Of a stretch of 64,000 nt of DNA, positions 7,087 to 14,972 are shown piece after piece. Source of the stretch: Lacrimispora amygdalina (GTDB taxonomy: Bacteria; Bacillota; Clostridia; Lachnospirales; Lachnospiraceae); contig NZ_OAOF01000003.1 in NCBI RefSeq assembly GCF_900205965.1, forward strand, positions 124,001-188,000, read 5' to 3'. Both the position numbers and the translations under genes were made by a program. Under the pieces are notes generated by a model that made no database searches, was not told the DNA's origin, and saw only the letters and a list, made by a program, of their open reading frames with translations. Every line of letters begins with the position of its first letter. Within the stretch, counting starts at the first letter, position 1.

Positions 7087-8862
7087 ATGACATTGGAGCA
7101 GTTTACAGGAGTTCATATGGATGGTAACAGTTATAATAATGCATCAATGGCGAATGCTGGATTACCCTATGATAATATAAACTGGTATGATATAGATGGT
7201 CAGCCTTTTGGTCCAGCTTCCAAATTCAATCTTCTTGTATTGAATGATGCCAATAACATTGTAGATGTTGAGGGTCCTGTGGCGGTTGGCGGAAGCTTTT
7301 ACAGCCCAAGAGGATTCAGCGCCGGTTTTGCAAGGGATAAAAGCAGCAGAGATGCCAATTACTCACCGGATTTAGTACGTTTTCTGGTTGGCGGTAATGT
7401 TGCCATGAGCGAACCGCTGGTGGTTGTGGGTCATGTCGTAGCTGGCGGTGGGTTCCGTGCAGGAAAGGGAAGCACCTACTTAATTGGAAAAAGTGATAAG
7501 GCCGATCAGATTGAGACATTGAAGGCCTTATATCAGGCCAATGGCGGAAGTCAATATTGGACACCATCAGACAAAGGAAATCATTACTTAATTTCCAGCT
7601 ATGATGTTCCAAGATATATACCTGCAGGCAGGATAAATGCTGACGTTTCTAAATTTTTTAGTGATGCAAAGGAAAGCATTGGAAACTATAAAAACTGTAT
7701 TGAAAATTTAAATACAAACGGAAGCGTCGTGGATAATAATTACGAGTGGATATTGAGGGGGAATGACCCTGTACAGAATGTATTTCTGATTGATGTAAGT
7801 CCTAATGGTCTGATTAACAAGGGAATCCGTTCAGAGGTTCCACAGGGCAGCACAGTTATTGTAAGGCTGAAAACGGGACCAAATGCTCATTTACAATACG
7901 GTCTTTACGGGGAAGAAAGTAAATCTGACAGGACTTTGTATGTATTTGAGGATGCAACAAATATCTATATGGAGGAATCCTCCGATATCTGGGGAAGCAT
8001 CCTGGCACCGCAGGCCATGTACCATGCACATCCCACAGGCGGTCGTGTAAGCGGAAACGCAGCATTGGGATCATTTGCAGTAAATGCAGCCAGCGGTTTT
8101 GAATTTCATTATTATCCCTTTGCTGGAGGTGTGATGTGTCAGGCAGCTGCACCGGAAGTGGAAGAACAGCCTGTTGTGTGCCCGGAATGTCCGGCACCGC
8201 CGCCTTGTCCTACCTGTCCGCCGCCGGTATCCTGCCCCACACCGGCACCCTGTCCCACACCACCTCCATGTCCGGAGTGCCCGGAACAGGAGCCATGTCC
8301 GGAATGCCCGAAGCCGGAACCATGTCCGGTGTGCCCGGTGTGTCCGGAATGCCCGAAGCCGGAACCATGTCCGGTGTGCCCGGTGTGTCCGGAATGCCCG
8401 AAGCCGGAACCGTGTCCGGTGTGTCCGGAATGCCCGAAGCCGGAACCGTGCCCGGTGTGTCCAGTGTGCCCGGTGTGCCCGGAATGTCCGAAGCCGGAAC
8501 CGTGTCCGGTGTGTCCGGTGTGCCCGGAATGCCCAAAACCAGAGCCATGTCCGGTATGTCCGGTGTGTCCGGTATGTCAGGAATGTTTGATAAAACCCGG
8601 AGTTATCTGCGGATGTATCTGGGGATGCCGTTGCGGTGGATTCCATGATTGGGATGTGAAATTATACAAGAGATGTAATGATACGGATACCCTGCTGTTC
8701 TGTGTACGGATCTGCGTATGTGGCTGCTTTGAATTTGCAGTACCTTATGATGGATGTTATATCTTAAAAGTAAGGCTGGCTGAAAATTGCTCCAATACAT
8801 TCTGGTGCAAACCAATCATCACATTAAATAATATCGGTGTAGCCAGTTTTATGATTGATTAA
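7087..8862 (+). CDS. Choice-of-anchor A domain protein with cysteine-proline repeats
   Basis: 591 residues. The first ~350 match the 'choice-of-anchor A' beta-rich domain of bacterial surface proteins (segments FNLLVLNDANNIVDVEGPVA and GGNVAMSEPLVVVGHVVAGG). Residues ~364-500 are an extreme Cys/Pro tract dominated by six copies of CPECPKPEPCPVC with extra CPV triplets. The last ~90 residues (CGCIWGCRCGG...) are another cysteine-rich beta segment. There is no signal peptide: an in-frame stop lies at 7066-7068 just upstream and the N-terminus MTLEQFTGVHMDG is not hydrophobic. The ribosome site is weak. No sortase motif or membrane anchor is seen. The dozens of cysteines suggest a disulfide-crosslinked or metal-binding structural protein, for example of the spore surface, but that role is inferred. 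Confidence 0.75.
   Translation: MTLEQFTGVHMDGNSYNNASMANAGLPYDNINWYDIDGQPFGPASKFNLLVLNDANNIVDVEGPVAVGGSFYSPRGFSAGFARDKSSRDANYSPDLVRFLVGGNVAMSEPLVVVGHVVAGGGFRAGKGSTYLIGKSDKADQIETLKALYQANGGSQYWTPSDKGNHYLISSYDVPRYIPAGRINADVSKFFSDAKESIGNYKNCIENLNTNGSVVDNNYEWILRGNDPVQNVFLIDVSPNGLINKGIRSEVPQGSTVIVRLKTGPNAHLQYGLYGEESKSDRTLYVFEDATNIYMEESSDIWGSILAPQAMYHAHPTGGRVSGNAALGSFAVNAASGFEFHYYPFAGGVMCQAAAPEVEEQPVVCPECPAPPPCPTCPPPVSCPTPAPCPTPPPCPECPEQEPCPECPKPEPCPVCPVCPECPKPEPCPVCPVCPECPKPEPCPVCPECPKPEPCPVCPVCPVCPECPKPEPCPVCPVCPECPKPEPCPVCPVCPVCQECLIKPGVICGCIWGCRCGGFHDWDVKLYKRCNDTDTLLFCVRICVCGCFEFAVPYDGCYILKVRLAENCSNTFWCKPIITLNNIGVASFMID
8296..8580 (+). repeat. Coding tandem repeats of the Cys-Pro region
   Basis: Six degenerate copies of a 39-base unit encoding CPECPKPEPCPVC, separated by zero to two extra 9-base CPV units. 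The copies differ mainly at third codon positions. Such tracts expand and contract by slippage, so length probably varies between strains. Confidence 0.85.
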
Positions 8863-8870
8863 TAAGTCAG

Positions 8871-8910
8871 ACTGCCGCAAGAGGGAATAACTCATTTGCG
8901 GCAGTATTTT
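8871..8910. terminator. Bidirectional terminator between the Cys-Pro gene and rsmH
   Basis: ACTGCCGCAA pairs with TTTGCGGCAGT and is followed by ATTTTTAT. It serves the plus-strand gene and lies immediately beyond the rsmH stop on the minus strand. Confidence 0.75.
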
Positions 8911-8925
8911 TATAAATTATAATTT

Positions 8926-9975
8926 TTATGATTTTACAGCCCAGCGTAATTTGGCACACTTTGCACGTCCATTGGAATTACATTCCTGTGCAGAAGGGCG
9001 GATCGCTTCAGGAGCTATCTCTTTATAGATCCCTTTTCTGTAGTATTGCTGAAAGGATTTTTTTACCAGCCTGTCTTCGCCGGAGTGAAAGGTAAGAATG
9101 GCAACACGGCCGCCCTCAGCCAATGCAGCAGGCAGTTTCTCTAAAAAATCATATAAGACTTCAAATTCATTATTCACATCTATTCTCAACGCCTGAAAAC
9201 ATCTTTGACAGGATTTCTTTATATCGTTGTTCCTGTCTCTTTCCGGAATAAACTGTAATGTATCTTTGATAATTTTCTGGAGCTGCGAGGTAGTGGTAAT
9301 CTCTTCCCCCTTTTTTATTGCCAGAGTGACGGCGCGGGCGATCTCTTCGGCATAAGGCTCGTCCGAATTTTCTAAAAGCATGCCGCATAATTCGTTTTGC
9401 GAAATGGTTTTCAGCCTGTCTGATGCAGAAATACCTTTTGAAGGGTTCAGACGCAGGTCCAGTGGTCCCTCAGTCTTAAATGAAAAGCCTCTTTCCGGAT
9501 TGTCAATCTGCATGGAGGAGACACCTAAATCAGCCAGGATAAAATCAAGAGGTCCTGATTCCGGAATTATCTGATCGATATTGGAAAAATTTGTTTGTCT
9601 GATTGTCAGTATCTCCGGACCATAGCCCAGGTTTTCCAGGCGTTCCCGTGTCCTGGGTAATTCAATGGGATCTACATCGGTAGCAAATAAATGCCCTTTA
9701 GATTTCAGACATTTCAGCATCTCTAACGTATGGCCGCCGTAACCTAAGGTCGCGTCTAATCCAGTCTGGCCGGGGGTGATTTGTAAAATCTCAAGTATTT
9801 CTTTTACACAGATAGAGCGATGCATGCCGGCAGGTGTATTGCCCTTTTGAATCACCTTTGCTACAGTATCAGAGTATTGCTCTGGGTTCAGTTCTTTATA
9901 TTTATCCTTAAAAGCCTTTGGATGAGTTCCTTTATACCTGGGACGCCGCTGATGTTTTTGTTCCTGATTATCCAT
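8926..9975 (-). CDS. rsmH: 16S rRNA m4C1402 methyltransferase RsmH
   Basis: S-adenosylmethionine-dependent enzyme that N4-methylates C1402 in the ribosomal P site. From ATG 9975 (AAGGCGG 9 bases upstream) it is 349 residues. It contains GLDATLGYGGHTLEML (SAM-binding motif I), FILADLGVSSMQIDNPERGFSF and ILTFHSGEDRLVKKSFQ, all RsmH hallmarks. Longer starts up to 10116 are possible but lack a ribosome site. It carries a basic ~50-residue N-terminal extension (RRPRYKGTHPKAFKDKYKEL) before the usual start of the family. It also lies outside the cell-division (dcw) cluster, where rsmH normally sits, so the genome may hold a second copy. Confidence 0.88.
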   Translation of the reverse strand: MDNQEQKHQRRPRYKGTHPKAFKDKYKELNPEQYSDTVAKVIQKGNTPAGMHRSICVKEILEILQITPGQTGLDATLGYGGHTLEMLKCLKSKGHLFATDVDPIELPRTRERLENLGYGPEILTIRQTNFSNIDQIIPESGPLDFILADLGVSSMQIDNPERGFSFKTEGPLDLRLNPSKGISASDRLKTISQNELCGMLLENSDEPYAEEIARAVTLAIKKGEEITTTSQLQKIIKDTLQFIPERDRNNDIKKSCQRCFQALRIDVNNEFEVLYDFLEKLPAALAEGGRVAILTFHSGEDRLVKKSFQQYYRKGIYKEIAPEAIRPSAQECNSNGRAKCAKLRWAVKS

Positions 9976-10272
9976 TTTGAATTCCGCCTTCATTAAATAT
10001 CTTTTTTGTTTCATCTGATAACATGATATCAAAAGCATGCCATAATAGCAAATGGTTAATTGATATGCAGGATTTGATTTTATTATATTTAGTTGTATAA
10101 TATATCTGTCAGACAAAGTGAATCATTGAAAAAGCTGATTTTAAGCTGTTCAGGCTTACCAATCTAATATGGCAGTCTATGACATTTGAAAATAAGGAAT
10201 ATTCATAATGGCAATTTTATTTACGTAGTGACAGTTTTATATAACAAAAATTAATAATCGGAGGTATAAGTA

Positions 10273-10794
10273 GTGTTATTTGATATTTTAAAATCAAGAA
10301 GGAGTATCAGAAAGTTTCAAAGCAGAGAGATTGAACAGGAAAAGATCAATACCATTCTTAAAAGTGCTCTTCTGTCACCATCATCCCGTTCTATAAGACC
10401 ATGGGAATTCATAGCTGTAACAGACAAAGAGACGATAGGCAGGCTTGCGCAAAGCAAACAAGCAGGTTCTCAATTTTTAACAGGAGCTCCTCTGGCAGTT
10501 GCAGTCATTGCGGATCACACATTAAGTGATGTCTGGGTTGAAGATGCTTCCATAGCAGCGACAATCATTCAGTTGGCAGCACAGGATCTGGGGCTTGGAT
10601 CATGCTGGATTCAGATAAGGGAAAGAGCTCACACAGAAGAGAAAACTGCTGGAGATTATATAAAGGAATTGCTGGGGATACCTGAAAAGTACAGTGTTGA
10701 ATGTCTGATTGCCATTGGTTATCCTGATGAAGAAAAGAAACCTTATGAGGAAGATATGCTGCAGAATCAAAAACTTCATATTAACAAATTTTAA
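10273..10794 (+). CDS. Nitroreductase family protein
   Basis: 173 residues of the FMN-dependent nitroreductase fold. The N-terminal SRRSIRKF supplies the FMN-phosphate contacts, SPSSRSIRPWEFIAV follows, and the C-terminal GYPDEEKKP is typical. These enzymes use NAD(P)H to reduce nitro compounds, quinones or flavins; the substrate is unknown. The start is GTG at 10273 with GGAGGT about 8 bases upstream. It appears monocistronic, with 33 bases before the next gene. Confidence 0.85.
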   Translation: MLFDILKSRRSIRKFQSREIEQEKINTILKSALLSPSSRSIRPWEFIAVTDKETIGRLAQSKQAGSQFLTGAPLAVAVIADHTLSDVWVEDASIAATIIQLAAQDLGLGSCWIQIRERAHTEEKTAGDYIKELLGIPEKYSVECLIAIGYPDEEKKPYEEDMLQNQKLHINKF

Positions 10795-10827
10795 TCTTAT
10801 ATGTAGCAGGATAATAAGGGGGAGTGT

Positions 10828-11358
10828 ATGGATATTGTATTTAAGAATACATTTATTATGACTTTGGAAAGATACATGTATTTTTGTGACAATCCGGTAG
10901 GTGAGAAAGCTGAAAAAAAGTTTCGTGCCTGGAAAATAAAAAATGTTTCTTTCATCATTGTATCTATTGTATGTGCGTTATTATCTGTAATATTGAAAGA
11001 GTGGTTTGCGCTGTTTCTGTATCTGTTGGCCAGTGCTCTATTCTCCTATAAATTATTTTATCAGCGCAAAAAATTAAATAGACAACAATATAATCATATT
11101 CGAAGTACACAAGACACAAGTGAATGGACTAGAACAACAATATTTACTGATGTAATAAAGGTACTGGAGGGCAATACAGAAACTGTTTATCAGCATTCTT
11201 ATATTAAAAAAATAACAGAAGATGATAAATATTATTATCTATGGCATAATTCAGACTCTGTAATCCGTCTCCCTAAAGATGGTTTTATAGTTGGAGATGG
11301 TAAGGAATTTAAAAATTATATCATTGACCGGATTTATGAGAACAGAGCAACGAGTTGA
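10828..11358 (+). CDS. YcxB-like membrane protein
   Basis: 176 residues with two adjacent hydrophobic helices (about residues 46-85) and a C-terminal soluble part. The segment TIFTDVIKVLEGNTETVYQHS and the ending IRLPKDGFIVGDGKEFKNYI resemble the YcxB-like C-terminal domain found in Firmicute membrane proteins. Function is unknown. ATG 10828 follows GGGGGAG. Confidence 0.65.
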   Translation: MDIVFKNTFIMTLERYMYFCDNPVGEKAEKKFRAWKIKNVSFIIVSIVCALLSVILKEWFALFLYLLASALFSYKLFYQRKKLNRQQYNHIRSTQDTSEWTRTTIFTDVIKVLEGNTETVYQHSYIKKITEDDKYYYLWHNSDSVIRLPKDGFIVGDGKEFKNYIIDRIYENRATS

Positions 11359-11393
11359 CATAAAAGTATAAAAATAATATCCTCCACCGGGGC

Positions 11394-11439
11394 TTGCTGA
11401 TAAAATTTAATGTTTTATAATTGTACTTAGTATTAAGTA
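11394..11439 (+). promoter_or_regulatory. Promoter and inverted repeat before the Co/Ni transporter
   Basis: A possible promoter TTGCTG (11394-11399), 16 bp, TATAAT (11416-11421) is followed directly by a perfect inverted repeat, TACTTA-GTAT-TAAGTA (11424-11439), at the expected transcription start. This is where a repressor would act, for example a nickel or cobalt sensor, but the regulator is unknown. The leader is only about 105 bases and no cobalamin riboswitch is seen. Confidence 0.5.
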
Positions 11440-11463
11440 AAATTATGAAAGGCTGGTAGGAAG

Positions 11464-12465
11464 ATGCATATTCCAGACAATTATTTAAGCCCGTCAACGT
11501 GTGCCGCTATGGGGGCTGCTATGGTTCCCGTTTGGACAAAGGCAGTCAGAAAGGTGAAGGAAGAGATCCCTAAAGCAAAAATACCATTGCTTGGTGTAGG
11601 CGCGGCGTTTTCATTTCTTCTTATGATGTTTAATGTACCGCTTCCGGGAGGAACGACAGGCCATGCTGTGGGAGGAACGCTTCTGGCGATATTAATGGGA
11701 CCTTATGCTGCCTGTATCAGCGTTACGGTAGCACTGTTTATACAGGCACTGTTATTTGGCGATGGCGGTATTCTAGCCTTTGGGGCGAATTGTTTTAATA
11801 TGGCATTTATTTTACCGTTTTTTGGATATTATATTTATAAACTGATAAAAGATCATGTAAGGTCAGAAAAAGGAGAGTACCTGGGCATCGTTCTGGGGTC
11901 TTATGCGGGGATTAATGTAGCTGCATTATGTGCTGCAATTGAATTTGGAATTCAGCCGCTTTTATTTAAAGATGGTGCAGGGCAGGCGCTTTATTGCCCT
12001 TACCCCTTTTCGGTCTCCATACCTGCGATGCTGATTCCCCATTTGCTGGTTGCAGGAATTGTAGAAGTCGTCTTTACAGCTGCAATTATTATTTACATAA
12101 AAAAAGTATCTCCAGGTACATTTTACAAGGGAGCCAGGGTAAAAACGAAAGCCGTTTATGGTCTGGTAGCTGGACTGATCTGCTTTACTCCTCTTGGCCT
12201 TATGGCAACCGGTACTGCATGGGGAGAGTGGGGTGCAGATGAAATTAAAGAGGTTGTAACAGGAGGGAACGCATTAGGATTTGTTCCTCAAGGAATGAAG
12301 GAAGGTTTTAATTTTAATGCGGTCATGCCTGATTATGCAGTAAGCGGTCTGCCCGAAGCTGCCGGATATTTATTATCTGCTGTTGCTGGTGTGGCAATCA
12401 TGATCATTTTCTTTAAGATACTCAGTAATCTGAAAAAAGACAAGGCTGGAAATAACGTTGGATAA
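11464..12465 (+). CDS. cbiM: Energy-coupling factor transporter S component, CbiM/NikM type
   Basis: 333-residue membrane protein that binds and admits Co2+ or Ni2+. The N-terminus MHIPDNYLSP is the conserved start of CbiM/NikM, where the amino group and His2 coordinate the metal. GGTTGHAVGGTLLAILMGP (about residue 60-80) supplies the further histidine. The protein is longer than plain CbiM (~215-240 aa): its C-terminal ~100 residues with a final helix match a fused CbiN/NikN-like (PDGLE-type) part. ATG 11464. The next gene overlaps its stop by 8 bases. Co versus Ni cannot be decided from sequence. Confidence 0.88.
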   Translation: MHIPDNYLSPSTCAAMGAAMVPVWTKAVRKVKEEIPKAKIPLLGVGAAFSFLLMMFNVPLPGGTTGHAVGGTLLAILMGPYAACISVTVALFIQALLFGDGGILAFGANCFNMAFILPFFGYYIYKLIKDHVRSEKGEYLGIVLGSYAGINVAALCAAIEFGIQPLLFKDGAGQALYCPYPFSVSIPAMLIPHLLVAGIVEVVFTAAIIIYIKKVSPGTFYKGARVKTKAVYGLVAGLICFTPLGLMATGTAWGEWGADEIKEVVTGGNALGFVPQGMKEGFNFNAVMPDYAVSGLPEAAGYLLSAVAGVAIMIIFFKILSNLKKDKAGNNVG

Positions 12466-13282
12466 TGCAGAAAATAAGCCGGCAGATCTGCCGGATTGGC
12501 TTTTGAAAGATGAAAACTATATACCGTTAGTTGATAAGGATACTTTTGTTAATAAAAGTATCCTGTCTGTATTTAAGGTTTTATCAAGAATAAAAAAACA
12601 GGATTCACAAGGGTTAACGGGATCCCGAATTCATGTTCCAATTCATGTTTTAGGTACATTTCTTCTTATTATGCTGGTTTCTCTAACGAGAAGTTTTATA
12701 TTTGTAATCATTGTAAATGTCTGGCTGCTGGCGGTTTTAAGTATGATAGATTCAGAACGGCTGGTAAGAATCTTAAAGTTGAGTGCAGGTGTTACCTTAT
12801 GCACTGCTGTGGTAATGCTTCCGGCATTTATTTTGGGTAATACTTATAGCAGCATTATGATTACAACGAAGGTTTTTGCGACAATCACTGCAATGGGGCT
12901 GCTTTCCCACACTGCAAAATGGAGTGCCCTTACGGAAGCGCTGAAAAAATTTTATATGCCTGATATTTTTATCTTTATTCTGGATATCACGATAAAATAT
13001 ATTGATTTGCTGGGTGAATTGTCGCTAAATATGTTTTACGCATTAAAACTTCGGTCTGTTGGGAAGAACCGCAGCAAGTATTCGTCAATGGCAGGTATTG
13101 CAGGATCTGTGTTTCTTCAGTCAAAAGAACTTGCTGAAGATATGTACCATGCCATGGAATGCAGGGGATTTACAGGCGAGTATCACATTAATAATAAATC
13201 AGAGCTAAAATGGCTGGATTATCTCTATATCGTGATAAATACTGGCTTTTTAATACTGTTTATTTACTTCGGAAGGATGTAA
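12458..13282 (+). CDS. cbiQ: Energy-coupling factor transporter T component CbiQ
   Basis: 274-residue transmembrane coupling protein linking the metal-binding S subunit to the ATPase. It has several hydrophobic helices and, near the C-terminus, YHAMECRGFTGEY, the A-R-G type coupling motif of EcfT/CbiQ proteins. An upstream charged segment (ALKLRSVGKNRSKY) suits the second coupling helix. The start is TTG at 12458 inside the end of cbiM, with AAGGCTGGA upstream. Translational coupling is likely. Confidence 0.87.
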   Translation: MDNAENKPADLPDWLLKDENYIPLVDKDTFVNKSILSVFKVLSRIKKQDSQGLTGSRIHVPIHVLGTFLLIMLVSLTRSFIFVIIVNVWLLAVLSMIDSERLVRILKLSAGVTLCTAVVMLPAFILGNTYSSIMITTKVFATITAMGLLSHTAKWSALTEALKKFYMPDIFIFILDITIKYIDLLGELSLNMFYALKLRSVGKNRSKYSSMAGIAGSVFLQSKELAEDMYHAMECRGFTGEYHINNKSELKWLDYLYIVINTGFLILFIYFGRM

Positions 13283-13283
13283 C

Positions 13284-14039
13284 ATGATTGAACTGAATGA
13301 TATTTGCTTTTCGTATTCGGATACGATTGCATTAAATCACATTAATCTCAGCATAAAAACAGGTGAGGCAATTGCATTAATGGGGGCAAATGGCTGTGGT
13401 AAGTCAACTCTGCTGAAACTGATAAATGGAATTATATCAACAGACAAAGGAAGCTATCGGTTTCACGGTGAAGATGTGACCCATAAAAAGCTGCAGGATT
13501 CGCAATTTTCTAAACTCCTACATCAGAGAATTGGATTCGTATTTCAGAATTCCGATACACAGCTGTTTTGTTCCAGTGTCTATGATGAAGTGGCTTTCGG
13601 ACCGAGACAGATGGGGTATACGGAGTCAGAGGTGGAGAGCAGGGTAAATGACTGCCTTGCTTTGCTGGGCATACAGGAATTCAGTAAGAGAACTCCCTAT
13701 CATTTAAGCGGCGGAGAAAAACGCAAAGTTGCGATTGCGTGTGTAATGTCTTTAAATCCGGAGGTTCTCGTTCTTGATGAACCAATGAACGGGCTTGACC
13801 CAAAAACGCAAAGATGGCTGGTGGATTTTTTAAATAAATGGAACAAAGCGGGGAAGACATTGATAACCTCCACTCATAATCTGGACCTGGTCCAGGAAAT
13901 TTCCAAAAGGTCCATTCTCTTTGATGAAACACATACAATAGTGGCAGATGGGAAGACAGAAGAACTGCTGATGGATGAAGAGCTGTTAAAGAGAGTGAAT
14001 CTTGTGGATCAGTCCTATTGTTATCACAAAGGCTTATAA
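13284..14039 (+). CDS. cbiO: Energy-coupling factor transporter ATP-binding protein CbiO
   Basis: 251-residue ABC ATPase powering the cbiMQ importer. Walker A is GANGCGKST (about 36-44), the Q-loop VFQNSDTQLF, the signature LSGGEKRK, Walker B VLVLDEP, with the following histidine in TSTHNLD. The QNSDTQLF Q-loop is typical of CbiO/EcfA. It starts 1 base after the cbiQ stop. A single ATPase gene implies a homodimer, as usual for metal ECF systems. Confidence 0.92.
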   Translation: MIELNDICFSYSDTIALNHINLSIKTGEAIALMGANGCGKSTLLKLINGIISTDKGSYRFHGEDVTHKKLQDSQFSKLLHQRIGFVFQNSDTQLFCSSVYDEVAFGPRQMGYTESEVESRVNDCLALLGIQEFSKRTPYHLSGGEKRKVAIACVMSLNPEVLVLDEPMNGLDPKTQRWLVDFLNKWNKAGKTLITSTHNLDLVQEISKRSILFDETHTIVADGKTEELLMDEELLKRVNLVDQSYCYHKGL

Positions 14040-14099
14040 CGTGAGATTTTATGAGATAGTACAGAACTCTGGTCACAATCATTATAAGGGGAAAGTCGT

Positions 14100-14716
14100 A
14101 TGAAAAAAAAGATTATCTTATTTGCAGCAGCGATGCTGATATCATGTTTAATTGCCGGCTGTCAGGTGGAAAAAAAGCGGATAAGTTTCATCGGGAGCTG
14201 GAGAACATCAGTAAAATTAATTCAAAAGATGATAAAGACACCGGATCAGATAATAAAGTGGGAAATCTGGATGAAAATCGTATTATATCGGATCAGTCAT
14301 TTCAGACTGAGTTAGACGATTGGAGAGATGTGAGGTTTGTTTCCTATAGTCCAAAGGAAGATTCTGATTTTGAAGATGTCTCATTTTACCTGATGAAAGA
14401 TAATAAAGTAGTTTACTCATTTCCGTATTATGGTGAGAATAATAAAACGGATCAATATGCCGGACTGTTTGACAGTGTGGAGTCTGTGGCATTTCAGGAT
14501 GTGAATGGTGATAATCTAAGGGATGTAATCGTTATTATTAACTACATTACCGGTGCCGGTCCCCAGGGGATGGAGCCCCGTCCCAAAGTCAGGATATTCC
14601 TGGCGGATAAAAAGGACTTTGTTCTGGCAAAGGAAATGACAGATGATGTTAATGATCATGTAGAGGAAAAAGATATGAGTATGGATCATATTTTAGAATA
14701 TCTGAAAAATAAATAG
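14100..14716 (+). pseudogene. Lipoprotein, frameshifted at an A-tract
   Basis: ATG 14100 (AAGGGG upstream) begins a lipoprotein signal, MKKKIILFAAAMLISCLIAGC with lipobox LIAGC. The frame closes at 14315. The remaining ~180 codons are in another frame through to 14716. Adding one A to the run of seven at 14170-14176 joins them (CQVEKK-ADKFHRELENISK...). The C-terminal half (WRDVRFVS...FYL...FP...VAFQDVNGDNLRDVIVII) clearly matches the intact lipoprotein at 25893-26837, including an acidic DxNxDxxxD loop resembling a calcium site. It could be a real mutation, a phase-variable tract or a sequencing error. Confidence 0.8.
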
Positions 14717-14725
14717 CGGCTGAGC

Positions 14726-14762
14726 AGGCGTCCTGGATGTTCGAGAACATCTGGGGCGCCTG
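14726..14762 (+). terminator. Probable terminator hairpin
   Basis: A GC-rich imperfect stem (AGGCG.CC.GGATGTTC against GAACATC.GG.GCGCCT) follows the lipoprotein. The U-run is weak (CTGTCTTT), so termination strength is uncertain. Confidence 0.5.
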
Positions 14763-14807
14763 TCTGTCTTTACATGCAGCTGTACTTTGGAGTATGTTCC
14801 GTTATAT

Positions 14808-14836
14808 TTGTTAAATTAAAACGTTTATTAAATAAT
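14808..14836 (+). promoter_or_regulatory. Possible promoter with cre-like element for the hemicellulase genes
   Basis: TTGTTA (14808-14813), 17 bp, AATAAT (14831-14836) could be the promoter of the two glycoside hydrolase genes. The spacer contains AAAACGTTTATT, close to the core of the CcpA catabolite-response element (TGAAAACGNTWWCA) but with two or three mismatches. The leader to the ATG is about 130 bases. Confidence 0.35.
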
Positions 14837-14972
14837 AGTAAAAAAAATTTCCTGGTTTACAAATTCTCCCCCCCATTCTTTCTATTAAGTAGATTTGCAG
14901 ATCAATTGTTTCTCCCTTTATGCCGGCTAAGGGGGATCATTTGAAATTAATAATTATAGGAGGTAATGAATC

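Noticed and set aside
8296..8580. CRISPR-like array
   Set aside because: The repeats are in-frame coding units with no unique spacers of constant length, and there are no cas genes.
8071..8646. Several long overlapping open frames on both strands across the Cys-Pro repeat, one rich in Arg/Thr/His
   Set aside because: They arise from the repetitive, GC-rich coding tract of the plus-strand gene. They have no ribosome sites and low-complexity products.
11359..11463. Cobalamin or nickel/cobalt riboswitch before cbiM
   Set aside because: The leader is only ~105 bases and AT-rich, with no B12-box-like sequence or recognisable junction. A plain promoter and palindrome explain it better.
14885..14895. 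Poly-C run before the GH43 gene as a phase-variation tract
   Set aside because: It is non-coding, short and too far from the likely -10/-35 to change promoter spacing.
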